Of a stretch of 64,000 nt of DNA, positions 40,429 to 49,622 are shown in pieces (within the stretch, counting starts at the first letter, position 1; every line of letters starts with the position of its first letter). Made by a program: the position numbers and the translations under genes. Where the stretch lies: NCBI RefSeq assembly GCF_000691145.1, contig NZ_ASJC01000011.1, positions 22,719 through 86,718 of the forward strand. Reading direction: 5' to 3'. The DNA comes from Bacillus altitudinis 41KF2b. GTDB taxonomy: Bacteria > Bacillota > Bacilli > Bacillales > Bacillaceae. A model generated the notes under the pieces. That model searched no databases, had not been told where the DNA came from, and saw only the letters and a program-made list of their open reading frames with translations.

Positions 40429-41850
40429 ATGAACCAATCAACAACATCGTATAACCGGTCTGTGATTGTTGGGATTTTCCTCGTTGGGGCGTTCGTTGCG
40501 ATCTTAAACCAAACGCTTCTCATTCCAGCGATCCCGCATATCATGGAAGAGTTCAATATTGATGTCAGTAAAGGCCAATGGCTGACCACAGCCTTTATGC
40601 TGACAAACGGGATTCTCATCCCAATTACGGCCTTTTTAATTGAGAAATTTTCAAGCCGTTCCTTAGTCTTAACGGCTCTTAGCATTTTTACAGCAGGTAC
40701 TATTCTTGCTTCGTTCGCCACGAATTTCCCAGTGCTACTTGCAGCACGTATCGTGCAGGCAGCTGGTGCAGGGATTTTGATGCCGCTCATGCAAACGATC
40801 TTTTTAACCATTTTCCCAAAAGAAAAACGCGGGCAAGCCATGGGTATGGTCGGACTAGTGATTTCATTCGCACCGGCGCTTGGACCAACACTTGGCGGCT
40901 GGATTGTCGATTCCTTTAGCTGGAAGTTCTTATTCTATATTGTTCTACCAATCGGTATTATTGATCTCATTCTTGCTTTCTTCTTAATGAAAAATGTCAC
41001 ACAGCAAAGAGACACTCGTATCGATGTCTTATCGGTGATCCTGTCTTCCTTCGGATTTGGTGGACTGCTGTACGGATTTTCAAGTGTCGGAACGTATGGT
41101 TGGACGAGTGCGACCGTTCTGATTTCACTCATTGTCGGCGCTGTGAGCTTGTTCTTCTTTATCCTGCGTCAGTCGAATTTGAAAAGACCGATGCTTGAGT
41201 TTGGCGTCTTTAAGTTTGCGATCTTTAGCTTAACGACCTTCCTCGGTATGCTCGTCTTTGCTTTACTGATTGGAACAGAGACGATTCTGCCGCTCTATAC
41301 GCAGAATGTCAGAGGATTATCTGCCCTTGATACAGGGCTGATCTTATTGCCAGGGGCTCTCTTTATGGGATTCCTATCACCGATTATCGGACGAATTTTT
41401 GACAAAGTAGGCGGTAAAGGGCTGGCTCTAGGCGGGTTTACGATATTAGCTGTCACTTCCCTGCCATTTATGATGCTCAGCCTTGATTCATCGATTACCC
41501 TCATTACAGTGGCCTACACGCTTCGCTTAATCGGGGTTGGGATGATCATGATGCCGCTGACAACAGCCGGTATTAACTCGTTACCACCGCATTTGATTCC
41601 GCACGGGACAGCAATGAATAATACAATGAGACAAATGGGCGGCTCTATCGGGACGGCTGTGCTTGTCTCCATTATGAGCAGCTCTGCTGCCAATGCAGCA
41701 TTATCCGATCCAATGAAGTCAGCCGTTCATGGCATGAATACGTCATTTATCGTGTCTGGTGCTATTGCGGTCATTGGACTCGTCCTTTCATTCTTCTTAA
41801 AAGAAAAACGTAAAAACAAAGTGATGAAGCAGGAGTTATCTTCTTCATAA
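40429..41850 (+). CDS. ycnB: DHA2-family multidrug efflux transporter YcnB
   Basis: A 473-residue, 14-span major-facilitator exporter of the EmrB/QacA type. GAFVAILNQTLLIPAIPHIM, the motif A-like LIEKFSSRSLVLTALSIF and the antiporter motif C region LVISFAPALGPTLGGWIVDS are clear. It probably exports lipophilic drugs or cations using the proton gradient. It lies 16 bp after ycnC and ends before a terminator. Substrate not determinable. Confidence 0.88.
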   Translation: MNQSTTSYNRSVIVGIFLVGAFVAILNQTLLIPAIPHIMEEFNIDVSKGQWLTTAFMLTNGILIPITAFLIEKFSSRSLVLTALSIFTAGTILASFATNFPVLLAARIVQAAGAGILMPLMQTIFLTIFPKEKRGQAMGMVGLVISFAPALGPTLGGWIVDSFSWKFLFYIVLPIGIIDLILAFFLMKNVTQQRDTRIDVLSVILSSFGFGGLLYGFSSVGTYGWTSATVLISLIVGAVSLFFFILRQSNLKRPMLEFGVFKFAIFSLTTFLGMLVFALLIGTETILPLYTQNVRGLSALDTGLILLPGALFMGFLSPIIGRIFDKVGGKGLALGGFTILAVTSLPFMMLSLDSSITLITVAYTLRLIGVGMIMMPLTTAGINSLPPHLIPHGTAMNNTMRQMGGSIGTAVLVSIMSSSAANAALSDPMKSAVHGMNTSFIVSGAIAVIGLVLSFFLKEKRKNKVMKQELSSS

Positions 41851-41854
41851 AGAC

Positions 41855-41886
41855 AAAGAGCTCGGCATATCGCCGGCTCTTTTTTC
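41855..41886 (+). terminator. Terminator of ycnCB
   Basis: AAAGAGCtCGGC and GCCGgCTCTTTTTT stem with one mismatch and T run. Confidence 0.8.
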
Positions 41887-42024
41887 ATATATTTACACAC
41901 ATCGTCCTCTCAGAAAACACATTTGTTCATATAGAGAAGAAAAACCTTGATAATTTGAAGAAAAGAGTTGATAATAGAAACTATTCAATTTGTGAGAAAA
42001 TTTTTACTATAGGAGATGTATGCA

Positions 42025-43401
42025 TTGAAGGTCGTTAAATTTGGTGGCAGTTCTCTTGCTTCTGGCAAGCAACTGCAAAAGGTATTTGACATTGTCACAG
42101 CAGATCCAGCTCGAAAAGCAGTCGTTGTTTCCGCACCAGGAAAACGGCATTCAACGGATACGAAGGTCACCGATCTATTAATTAGTTGCGGTGAACAATA
42201 TTTACGTTTAGGTGAAGCACACGATTTACAAGAAGCTGTCATCGAGCGATATGCCTCGATTGCGGATGAGCTGGGGTTAGGTCAAGACATTATTGACACC
42301 ATCCGGCAAGATGTAAACACGTTATTACAGGCTGATTCTTCTCATCCTGAGCGTTATCTTGATGCGATTAAAGCAAGCGGTGAAGATAATAACGCAAAGC
42401 TGATTGCAGCCTACTTTCAGCATCAAGGCGTCGAAGCGCACTATGTGAATCCAAAAGAAGCCGGTCTATTTGTCAGCGACGAGCCTGGTCAAGCGCAAGT
42501 CCTTCCAGAATCGTATGATCATTTGTACAAATTAAGAGAACGCTCTGGCATTATTGTGTTCCCTGGCTTTTTCGGTTTTAGTCTAGCGGGTGATATCGTC
42601 ACTTTTTCCCGTAGTGGATCAGACATTACCGGTTCCATTTTGGCAAATGGACTGAAGGCAGATGTGTATGAAAACTTTACGGATGTGGATGCAGTCTACG
42701 CCGTCAATCCAACGATCGTTCATGAACCAAAGGAAATCACAGAGCTGACTTATCGTGAAATGCGTGAATTGTCCTATGCGGGTTTTTCTGTATTTCATGA
42801 TGAGGCACTTATTCCAGCCTTTCGGGCAGGCATTCCTGTTCAGATTAAGAACACCAATAATCCAACGGCCAAAGGCACGAAAATTGTAAATCAACGGGAT
42901 CATACGAATGGCCCTGTTGTGGGAATCGCATCAGACAATGGATTTTGCAGTATTTATATCTCTAAGTATTTGATGAACCGAGAAGTGGGCTTTGGACGTA
43001 AGGTGTTGCAAACGTTAGAGGAATATGGACTTACGTATGAACACGTGCCTTCTGGCATTGATGATATGACCATTATTTTAAGACAGGATCAGCTGGAGGA
43101 GCAGCAGATTGAACAAGAGCTTTTAGACCGATTAAAGCTTGTACTTGATGCAGATGAAGTCGTTCTAGAGCGGAACCTCTCGCTTATTATGGTCGTAGGA
43201 GAAGCGATGCGTCATAATGTTGGTACAACAGCAAGAGCGGCAAAAGCGCTGTCAAAAGCCAAAGTGAATATTGAAATGATCAACCAAGGCTCTTCAGAGG
43301 TGAGCATGATGTTTGGCGTCAAAGCGGCTCAAGAAAAAGAAGCCGTTCAAGCCTTATATGAGGAATTTTTCTCTATGTCCACGGTGCCTGTCTCCATTTA
43401 A
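42025..43401 (+). CDS. yclM: Aspartokinase III (threonine/lysine-regulated)
   Basis: A 458-residue aspartate kinase that makes L-aspartyl phosphate, first step to lysine, threonine and methionine. VVKFGGSSLASGKQ is the kinase signature, FSRSGSDITGSILANGLKAD and YENFTDVDAVYAVNP surround the active site, and the ACT domains follow (VGIASDNGFCSIYISKYLMN; VGEAMRHNVGTTARAAKAL). It matches B. subtilis YclM (ThrD). The ATG at 42016 abuts AGGAG, leaving no spacing; TTG 42025, 9 nt away, gives the expected MKVVKFGG start. No lysine riboswitch is visible in the 160-bp leader. Confidence 0.93.
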   Translation: MKVVKFGGSSLASGKQLQKVFDIVTADPARKAVVVSAPGKRHSTDTKVTDLLISCGEQYLRLGEAHDLQEAVIERYASIADELGLGQDIIDTIRQDVNTLLQADSSHPERYLDAIKASGEDNNAKLIAAYFQHQGVEAHYVNPKEAGLFVSDEPGQAQVLPESYDHLYKLRERSGIIVFPGFFGFSLAGDIVTFSRSGSDITGSILANGLKADVYENFTDVDAVYAVNPTIVHEPKEITELTYREMRELSYAGFSVFHDEALIPAFRAGIPVQIKNTNNPTAKGTKIVNQRDHTNGPVVGIASDNGFCSIYISKYLMNREVGFGRKVLQTLEEYGLTYEHVPSGIDDMTIILRQDQLEEQQIEQELLDRLKLVLDADEVVLERNLSLIMVVGEAMRHNVGTTARAAKALSKAKVNIEMINQGSSEVSMMFGVKAAQEKEAVQALYEEFFSMSTVPVSI

Positions 43402-43404
43402 TCA

Positions 43405-43439
43405 GCAGACTGTCAGATCTCCGGATCGGCAGTCTTTTT
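43405..43439 (+). terminator. Terminator of yclM
   Basis: AGACTGtCaGATC and GATCgGCAGTCT with flanking T run. Confidence 0.8.
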
Positions 43440-43553
43440 GATCTCGCACGATTTGCGCATTAAAGTATATCTATTTCTCGTTTGATTTTGTATGATAGAG
43501 ACAAATCAACTATTGTTCCGGCCATTGATCGGAGCTACAAGGAGTCCTAATCC

Positions 43554-44399
43554 ATGCCTCGTCAACAACTATTAAAACAGTTTCGCAATTTTCATGATGC
43601 TTCTACAAGTATTTTAAACATGATGAGTCAATTCATTCATATGAATACACTGTTTATTGCTAAAAATGATCAAAACACCAATCAGATTGTGAAGGTGCTA
43701 AATCATGACGAGCAGCTTCTTGAAGAAGGGGAAGAAAATCCTTACGAGAAGACATTTTGCAAGCTGGCGGTCGATCATCGCGATACGCTGTTGATCCCTG
43801 ATATCCGCTTGGACGAGCGTTCAAAAAACTTAGACGTCACGAAACAGCTGCAAGGCGGCTCATTTATTGGGGTTCCCATCGATTTTACTGATGGTACGAA
43901 CTATGGAACCATTTGTGGACTTGATCTAAGGCCGCAGCAATTTACAGAAGAGCATGTTCATATGTTTGAAACGATGGCATCTTTGTTGAGTTACGTCTTA
44001 GAACTCGACCAGGCCAATCGGCAGATTCAGCAATTATCTGTACCGATCGTACCTGTTGTTGACGGTGTCGCCGTGCTCCCTCTTCTTGGTGATATCGAAG
44101 AGACACGTGCGCAGCATATTTTAGAAACCATTTTACAGGAAAGCTACAGGCTGTCGCTCTCTCATTTGGTCATTGATGTTTCAGGGACAAAACGACTCAA
44201 TGAACAAAGCATTCAATACTTGGTCAGCTATGCGCAAACGTTAAGACTTTTAGGCATTTCAGCTGTTTTAACAGGGATTAAGCAAGACCTTGCGCTGAGT
44301 GCGATTCAATCGAATATTTCATTTAAAGACATCACCATTCGTAAGGATTTACCGCAAGCACTTGCTCATATCGGCTTAACGTTCTCCAAAACAGAATAA
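43554..44399 (+). CDS. GAF-STAS protein, possible stressosome-type regulator
   Basis: A 281-residue protein. Residues 1-150 look like a GAF sensor (KTFCKLAVDHRDTLLIPDIR, GGSFIGVPIDFTDGTNYGTI, CGLDLRP). A short helical linker and a STAS domain (about 165-275) follow: HLVIDVSGTKRLNEQSIQYL, LRLLGISAVLTGIKQDLALS. RsbR paralogues share the sensor-plus-STAS plan, but here the N-terminus is GAF rather than globin-like or LOV, and the position of the first phospho-Thr of RsbRA is not a Thr in my alignment. So stressosome membership is possible but not certain. It is monocistronic, between yclM and yclK. Confidence 0.75.
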   Translation: MPRQQLLKQFRNFHDASTSILNMMSQFIHMNTLFIAKNDQNTNQIVKVLNHDEQLLEEGEENPYEKTFCKLAVDHRDTLLIPDIRLDERSKNLDVTKQLQGGSFIGVPIDFTDGTNYGTICGLDLRPQQFTEEHVHMFETMASLLSYVLELDQANRQIQQLSVPIVPVVDGVAVLPLLGDIEETRAQHILETILQESYRLSLSHLVIDVSGTKRLNEQSIQYLVSYAQTLRLLGISAVLTGIKQDLALSAIQSNISFKDITIRKDLPQALAHIGLTFSKTE

Positions 44400-44412
44400 G
44401 TGATGATACACC

Positions 44413-44595
44413 AAAAAGGGCTAAACCGAGTTTAGCCCTTTTTCTTCTTTTCAGCGTGATAGAAAACCTTTGCAGTTTAGGAAAGACGAGTACCGGCGCG
44501 GAGCGAATTTCGCATTCGTGAGCACCGGCACGCAGGACTGACACCGAATGCGAGGGTTTGTCTACACGCTGAGGCTAAACGGAGTTTAGCCCTTT
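44413..44595 (+). repeat. Structured intergenic repeat, copy 1
   Basis: A 122-bp core (44451-44572) runs from TCAGCGTG to CACGCTGA, a perfect terminal inverted repeat. A central hairpin pairs GTACCGGCGC (44490-44499) with GCACCGGCAC (44522-44531) and inside it CGAAT with ATTCG. On each side lies a terminator-like hairpin: GGGCTAAA/TTTAGCCC (44418-44438) and GGCTAAAC/GTTTAGCC (44573-44592). The left one ends the GAF-STAS gene and the right one ends yclK. The core is 112/122 identical to copy 2. Confidence 0.8.
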
Positions 44596-46013
44596 TCTTG
44601 TGGTAGCGGTAAACGAATAATAAATGTTGTTCCCTTATGTTTTTCGCTTTTTAAATCGATATGTCCTTCATGCAAGTCCACAAGCTGCTTGACAATAGAC
44701 AAGCCAAGTCCGTATTCTCCATATGGTGTATTCGTTCTCGAAATATCCGCTTTATAAAAACGTTCCCAAATGTGTTTGACTTCTTCAGGTGCAATGCCGA
44801 TTCCCGTGTCTTCTACTTCAATGATCGTTTCCCCATTCTCTTCTTTCCCTCTCAAAGAAATACGGCCGCCTTCTGTAAATTGAATGGCGTTCTTTGTGAT
44901 GTTGACGAGGATTTGAATGAGCCGGTCATAATCTGCGTATACCTTTTGTTCAGGGTGAACCTCTACAATGAGCTGATTGTTTTTCTCTTCAGCCATTCGG
45001 CTCAGCTGCTCCTTAATCACTTCAAACGTATCAATGAGTGGATAGTGAAATTTTTGAAGGGTGATTTGATTCGACCTGATTTTCTCATAATCCATATTTT
45101 CATTGACGAGGCGCAGCATTCGTTTTGTCTCATCAGTGATGAGCGCATAGCATTTCTCTTTCTCTTCTGCCGGCACATCGGCAGTATTCAGCCATTCGAC
45201 CAATCCTCGAATGGTCGTCAGCGGTGTTTTCAATTCGTGAGACACATCCGTAATGAATTGTCGCCTACGCTTTTCGAGCCGGTCAATTTCCTCTCTTGAT
45301 CGTTGGAGGCGTTTGGCCATCATATTAAAATCCTCACCTAGTGTACCAATTTCATCAAGGTGTTTGTTTTCAAGATGAATGTTGTAGTCACCATGCGCAA
45401 TTTTCTCAGTTGCCTCTCTCAGTTTTTTGATACGATTCACATGGAACTTCGACAGAAACAGACTGAGAATAAAGGTAATCGTCAATGCCACAAACACGAT
45501 GATATATAAATACCGGTTCATTTGAGCAATCAGCTCTTCTGCTCCTTGAATAGGAGCTATGAGCACCACCCCGCCCTTCAGCTTTCCGTCTTCCATGACA
45601 GGAAGTGCCACAAGTGATGCTTCTTGATCAAGCCGGCGTGAATCACTTCGCTTGACAATAATTTCTTCTCCTTTTGCGAGCTTGGCCCACAAATCTTTTG
45701 TGAGTAACGCTTCATGCGGCGGCATCTCTTGCTGCTGAGATAGCACAGTCCCTTTTTCATCAAAGACGAAAAAACGGATTTGTCTCGTCGAAAGAATGTC
45801 TTCAAATGGACGCAAACGGAAGTTCATCTCGGCTTTCGACAATTGTTTAAAATTCTCCAAAATTTCATTCCCATACGAACTCATTTCGTCTACCCTATTT
45901 TGATAAGCAATATCTTTCACAAAATGAGACATCAAGGTGCTGATAATAATGATGGCAATGAGCAATAACCCAAGGTGACTAATCAGCAACTGGTAAAAAT
46001 ATTTAATCTTCAT
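44586..46013 (-). CDS. yclK: Sensor histidine kinase YclK
   Basis: A 475-residue membrane kinase. TM1 (about 8-28) and TM2 (about 168-188) enclose an extracellular sensor. HAMP (about 190-245) and the dimerisation domain with FITDVSHELKTPLTTIRG place the phospho-His at residue 259. The ATPase part shows N (VNITKNAIQF), G1 (VEDTGIGIAPEE) and G2 (YGLGLSIVKQL) boxes. It partners YclJ, whose stop it overlaps by 11 bp. In B. subtilis this system responds to low oxygen and controls yclHI; the yclHI genes are absent here. Confidence 0.9.
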   Translation of the reverse strand: MKIKYFYQLLISHLGLLLIAIIIISTLMSHFVKDIAYQNRVDEMSSYGNEILENFKQLSKAEMNFRLRPFEDILSTRQIRFFVFDEKGTVLSQQQEMPPHEALLTKDLWAKLAKGEEIIVKRSDSRRLDQEASLVALPVMEDGKLKGGVVLIAPIQGAEELIAQMNRYLYIIVFVALTITFILSLFLSKFHVNRIKKLREATEKIAHGDYNIHLENKHLDEIGTLGEDFNMMAKRLQRSREEIDRLEKRRRQFITDVSHELKTPLTTIRGLVEWLNTADVPAEEKEKCYALITDETKRMLRLVNENMDYEKIRSNQITLQKFHYPLIDTFEVIKEQLSRMAEEKNNQLIVEVHPEQKVYADYDRLIQILVNITKNAIQFTEGGRISLRGKEENGETIIEVEDTGIGIAPEEVKHIWERFYKADISRTNTPYGEYGLGLSIVKQLVDLHEGHIDLKSEKHKGTTFIIRLPLPQEKG

Positions 46014-46701
46014 CGAACTTATACCCTACGCCCCATACCGTATACAGAAAGGGCTTAGGTCCGTCTCCGATTTTTTGGCGCAATCGTTTAATATGAACAT
46101 CAACTGTTCGTTCATCACCATAAAATTGGTATCCCCAAATTTGCTCAAGCAATTGTTCTCGTGAAAATACTTGCCGAGGATGCTGTATAAAAAAGCACAG
46201 CAAATCGTATTCCTTTGGTGTTAAATTTTCGATCCGTTTCCCCTCTAGAAACACTTCTCTCGTTTTTTTATCTAACTGAAAATGTTCGGTCTCTAGCCGT
46301 TCACCCTCTTTCGCTCCTTCTTGAGTAGATGTTGTTTGAGCAAAACGTCGTTTCACTGCTTTGATTCTTGCCATTAAGGTGAGCGGACTAAAGGGTTTTG
46401 TCACATAATCATCTGCCCCAAGATCGAATCCCAGCACCTGATCAGATTCCGTTTCCTTTGCTGTCAGCATAATAATCGGAACATCACTGATCTGGCGTAC
46501 TTTTTGACAAATGGTCAGACCATCCATTGAAGGAAGCATGACATCTAAGATGAGCAGATCCCAATCCTCCTCTTGCTTAAATCGATTCAATCCTTCTAAT
46601 CCATCATGGACGAATTCCGCTTGAAATCCTTCTCGTTGAAAAAACATATCCGTCATTGTACAAACACTCTGGTTATCTTCAATCATTAATATTTTCATCA
46701 T
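46003..46701 (-). CDS. yclJ: OmpR-family response regulator YclJ
   Basis: A 232-residue regulator: receiver domain with acidic pocket ED at residues 8-9, phospho-Asp53 in LILDVMLPSMDG, and Lys in DDYVTKPFSP; then an OmpR-type winged helix (about 135-230; EYDLLCFFIQHPRQVFSREQ, DVHIKRLRQKIGD). First gene of the yclJK unit, with AGGCTG upstream of the ATG rather than a strong site. Gene order yclJ-yclK followed by yclM (opposite strand) is as in B. subtilis apart from the lost rapC-phrC. Confidence 0.9.
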   Translation of the reverse strand: MMKILMIEDNQSVCTMTDMFFQREGFQAEFVHDGLEGLNRFKQEEDWDLLILDVMLPSMDGLTICQKVRQISDVPIIMLTAKETESDQVLGFDLGADDYVTKPFSPLTLMARIKAVKRRFAQTTSTQEGAKEGERLETEHFQLDKKTREVFLEGKRIENLTPKEYDLLCFFIQHPRQVFSREQLLEQIWGYQFYGDERTVDVHIKRLRQKIGDGPKPFLYTVWGVGYKFDED

Positions 46702-46912
46702 CAGCCTCCGCTGTTGCCTTTGTTTTTCTTTATGTAGCTTTATTTTACATGTTCCTTCTCAAATCTCAATTGGATTGATACGATTTCATGAACTTATCAT
46801 GCTTTGGTCATCTTTTATTCATACTTTTTGATGGAGCTGGGTGTCGAGGTGAACCTCATTGATTTTTGTTATGAAAAAAAGCCCATCTTATTGATGAGCC
46901 CAAATTGTTGAC

Positions 46913-47098
46913 AAAGGGCTAAAATGAACTTGATTTTAGCCCTTTGTCTTCTTTTCAGCGTGATAGAAAACCTTTGCAGTCTAGGAAGGACGAGTACTGG
47001 CGCGGAGCGAATTTGACATTCGTGAGCACCAGCACGCAGGACTGCGGGCGAATGCGAGGGTTTGTCTACACGCTGAGCTCATCTGATTGATGAGCCCT
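46913..47098 (+). repeat. Structured intergenic repeat, copy 2
   Basis: Core 46955-47076 (122 bp, TCAGCGTG...CACGCTGA). The central stem is GTACTGGCGC (46994-47003) with GCACCAGCAC (47026-47035). Compared with copy 1, a C-to-T on one side is matched by G-to-A on the other, so CCGG/CCGG became CTGG/CCAG and pairing is kept. The left hairpin GGGCTAAAAT/ATTTTAGCCC and a right one CTCATC/GATGAG follow the same plan. Rest of the 400-bp gap 46702-46912: only another GCCCATC/GATGAGC hairpin, no gene. Confidence 0.8.
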
Positions 47099-47106
47099 TT
47101 TCCTTG

Positions 47107-48441
47107 TCATGCCAGCAGTTGCAAGTAAGCAGCGTCATTCCCCTCTTCAACCGCCTGTAAAAGCTGCTTTGCCTGTGATGTGCTGGTGACGCTGCTTAGC
47201 TTTTGTATGATGTCTTCTGTCGATAACGCACAGCCTGGTGCTCCCCGAGGGATATCGACTCGTTTGCTGATGGTGGACCCGTCAGATAAGGTGAGCTTTA
47301 CAATCGTAAATCGCCCTTTTGGCACTGCGTCTGGATGGGGTTCTATCGTTTGATCATATACTCTATTTACCCGCTTCATCCATGTCCGCAGCTCTGGTGA
47401 AATGGCTTTTTTCGTAAAAGCATCCAGTGATAAAGGTTGTCCAAACACTGCTAGTGCGATGACATACTCGACACTAAATCGTCCCTCTTCTCCCGTCAAA
47501 GGTGCCCGCTCCGTGAGTGCGGCATCACCGCCAGGCGGAAACATGACGTCGACCTGTTCGATCTTCTCCTGTAAGGAATTGTATTCTTGTACTAATGACT
47601 CGATCGCATCGGCTGCATGATGTGCCGCTGAACAGAACGGATACACTTTAAACCATAGACCTGGCGACACGATACGCCACGCAGTGCCATAGTCTTCTAG
47701 CAAACGTCTTTCCGCTAGTTTCTGATCCCCATAGAGAGAAAAGAAGCCCAGCTCTCCATCCAGAAGCGATTCACTCCCGCCAAAACCTGAGCAAGCTAAA
47801 TCCATGGACCATACGGCGGTTTGAGCGGCGAGGCCAGCTTGTAATGGTTTCATATCAGCCCCAAACTGCTTTCGCATTCCAGCTGATTGCGCACCTGCAA
47901 AGCCGATCGCTTTCGCCAGCTCTTTCTGTGAAACTTGTTTCAAATAACCAATCGCACAGACCGCTGCAATGGCTCCGAGAGTTCCGGTATTATGCCAGCC
48001 CCGCTCATAATGCGATTTGCCGATGGATTCACCTAGCCTTGCCATCACTTCGACGCCAGTAATGTAGGCTGCTAGAAATCGATCACCGTACGCCTCCCCG
48101 TTGGTCAGCTGGGAAAGCAAGGCCGGAATGATCACCGCACTTGGGTGTCCTCTCACATCAGAATGCACATCATCATAATCAAGGGCGTGAATCAAGTAGC
48201 CATTTAGCATGGCTGCGGATTGACGGCTGACCTTCTTCCCTTGTCCAATGACAGGAATTTGAGCCGCGCCGCCTTCTTGTTCCACGAGCGTCATGAGCTT
48301 CTGAATCCCTTCATCCTCTTTTGCAGCAAGCGCTGCTGCCGCAGCGTCTAACAGACCGTTTCGAGCCATTTGAACGGCCTGTTGATCTTGCAGCGGATCA
48401 GTAGAGAGCACTGCCTCTACGAGCTGTTTCGTTAGTTCCAT
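47107..48441 (-). CDS. yxeQ: MmgE/PrpD-family protein YxeQ
   Basis: A 444-residue MmgE/PrpD protein (2-methylcitrate dehydratase fold). GYLIHALDYDDVHSDVRGHP holds the family His/Asp site, with AAVCAIGYLKQVSQKELAKA and RKQFGADMKPLQAGLAAQTA. The last gene of an operon equal in content and order to B. subtilis yxeK-L-M-N-O-P-Q. The family hydrates or dehydrates carboxylates; in this pathway its exact role (perhaps processing the succinyl- or oxaloacetate-like product) is not settled. It overlaps yxeP by 10 bp. Confidence 0.85.
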   Translation of the reverse strand: MELTKQLVEAVLSTDPLQDQQAVQMARNGLLDAAAAALAAKEDEGIQKLMTLVEQEGGAAQIPVIGQGKKVSRQSAAMLNGYLIHALDYDDVHSDVRGHPSAVIIPALLSQLTNGEAYGDRFLAAYITGVEVMARLGESIGKSHYERGWHNTGTLGAIAAVCAIGYLKQVSQKELAKAIGFAGAQSAGMRKQFGADMKPLQAGLAAQTAVWSMDLACSGFGGSESLLDGELGFFSLYGDQKLAERRLLEDYGTAWRIVSPGLWFKVYPFCSAAHHAADAIESLVQEYNSLQEKIEQVDVMFPPGGDAALTERAPLTGEEGRFSVEYVIALAVFGQPLSLDAFTKKAISPELRTWMKRVNRVYDQTIEPHPDAVPKGRFTIVKLTLSDGSTISKRVDIPRGAPGCALSTEDIIQKLSSVTSTSQAKQLLQAVEEGNDAAYLQLLA

Positions 48442-49589
48442 GTTCTTGACTCCAACGCCCGAACCGCAAGCTCGGAGAAGAAAGCAGCGGCAACAGGAAG
48501 TGCCTCTTCATTTAACGTAAAGGCAGGGTGATGCCACTCCTTTGTACCGCTCGTCCCCATCCAGACGAAAAAGCCTGGAATGCGTTCTTGGTAAAGGGCA
48601 AAGTCTTCTCCGCCTGGTGACTGCTCTGCCTCTACTACTGCGAGATCAAGTGCTCCTGCCGTTTCTTCCACAACCTTTGTCAAACGCTCGTCATTCATCA
48701 CAGAAGGCAAATACGGATGCCATTTCACTTCTGCCTTTGCGCCAAACCCTTCTGCGATACCGCTCACGATTTGTTTCATGAGATCTGGAATCATCGCTCT
48801 CACTTCAGGTTCAAACGTCCGAACAGTCCCTTCCATCTCGACGCGATCAGGTATCACATTCCATGATGTGCCGCCTTGAATACGTGTGATGCTGACAACC
48901 GCATGATGCAAAGAACTAATGCGGCGGCTGACAATTTGTTGTAGGGCGCTTGTGATCTGACCGCTGATGGCAATCGGATCAATTGTGTGATTTGGAATTC
49001 CAGCATGACCACCCGTTCCTTTAATGTCGATTTCAAACCGATCGACACTCGCCATTAACGCTTTTTCTCTTATCCCGATGGTGCCAACTGGCAGGTTAGG
49101 TTTATTGTGCATACCAAATATCGCATCCACTCCATTTAAGACGCCCGCCTCTATGACGTGTTTCGCTCCTTGCGCCACTTCTTCAGCCGGCTGGAACAAA
49201 ATGCGGACTGTTCCCTTGAGCTCATGTTTCCGTTCGTTTAATAGGACGGCCGCACCAAAAATCGAAGCGGTATGGAAATCATGACCACATGCATGCATTT
49301 TCCCTTGTATCTTTGAAGAAAATGGTTCGCCAGATGCTTCTTCAATTGGAAGTGCGTCAATATCGGCTCTCAGAGCAATCGTTGGTCCCTCTTGTTCTCC
49401 TTTGATTTCACAAACGACCCCTGTTTGAAGATCTGGAAAATCGAGTACAGTGATCCCTTCCTCTTCTAACCAGCCTCGTAGTTTTTTTGTCGTTTCATAT
49501 TCTTCAAATGCCAGCTCTGGATGCTCATGAAGCGCTCGGCGTATGTTCATTAAACGTTTGTTTAAAGCTTGATTTCCTAATGATTTCAC
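48432..49589 (-). CDS. yxeP: M20-family N-acyl-cysteine deacetylase YxeP
   Basis: A 385-residue M20 metallohydrolase. Metal motifs: ALRADIDALPIEE, MHACGHDFHTAS, LFQPAEEVAQGAKHVIEAG and FGMHNKPNLPVG, closing with SPGGEDFALYQ and WHHPAFTLNEEALPV. In the S-(2-succino)cysteine salvage pathway worked out for the B. subtilis yxe operon, it removes acetate from N-acetylcysteine to give cysteine. The second-last gene; overlap with yxeQ. Confidence 0.9.
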   Translation of the reverse strand: MKSLGNQALNKRLMNIRRALHEHPELAFEEYETTKKLRGWLEEEGITVLDFPDLQTGVVCEIKGEQEGPTIALRADIDALPIEEASGEPFSSKIQGKMHACGHDFHTASIFGAAVLLNERKHELKGTVRILFQPAEEVAQGAKHVIEAGVLNGVDAIFGMHNKPNLPVGTIGIREKALMASVDRFEIDIKGTGGHAGIPNHTIDPIAISGQITSALQQIVSRRISSLHHAVVSITRIQGGTSWNVIPDRVEMEGTVRTFEPEVRAMIPDLMKQIVSGIAEGFGAKAEVKWHPYLPSVMNDERLTKVVEETAGALDLAVVEAEQSPGGEDFALYQERIPGFFVWMGTSGTKEWHHPAFTLNEEALPVAAAFFSELAVRALESRTWN

Positions 49590-49622
49590 TGATACTCACC
49601 CCTCTAAAGAGTAAAAAGCAGC

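Noticed and set aside
41887..42024. Lysine riboswitch before aspartokinase yclM
   Set aside because: The leader is too short and lacks the L-box core sequences; the threonine/lysine feedback enzyme type is also not usually under it.
44661..45299. A 212-codon + strand frame opposite yclK
   Set aside because: It is the antisense shadow of the kinase domain; no start site and Phe-rich nonsense composition.
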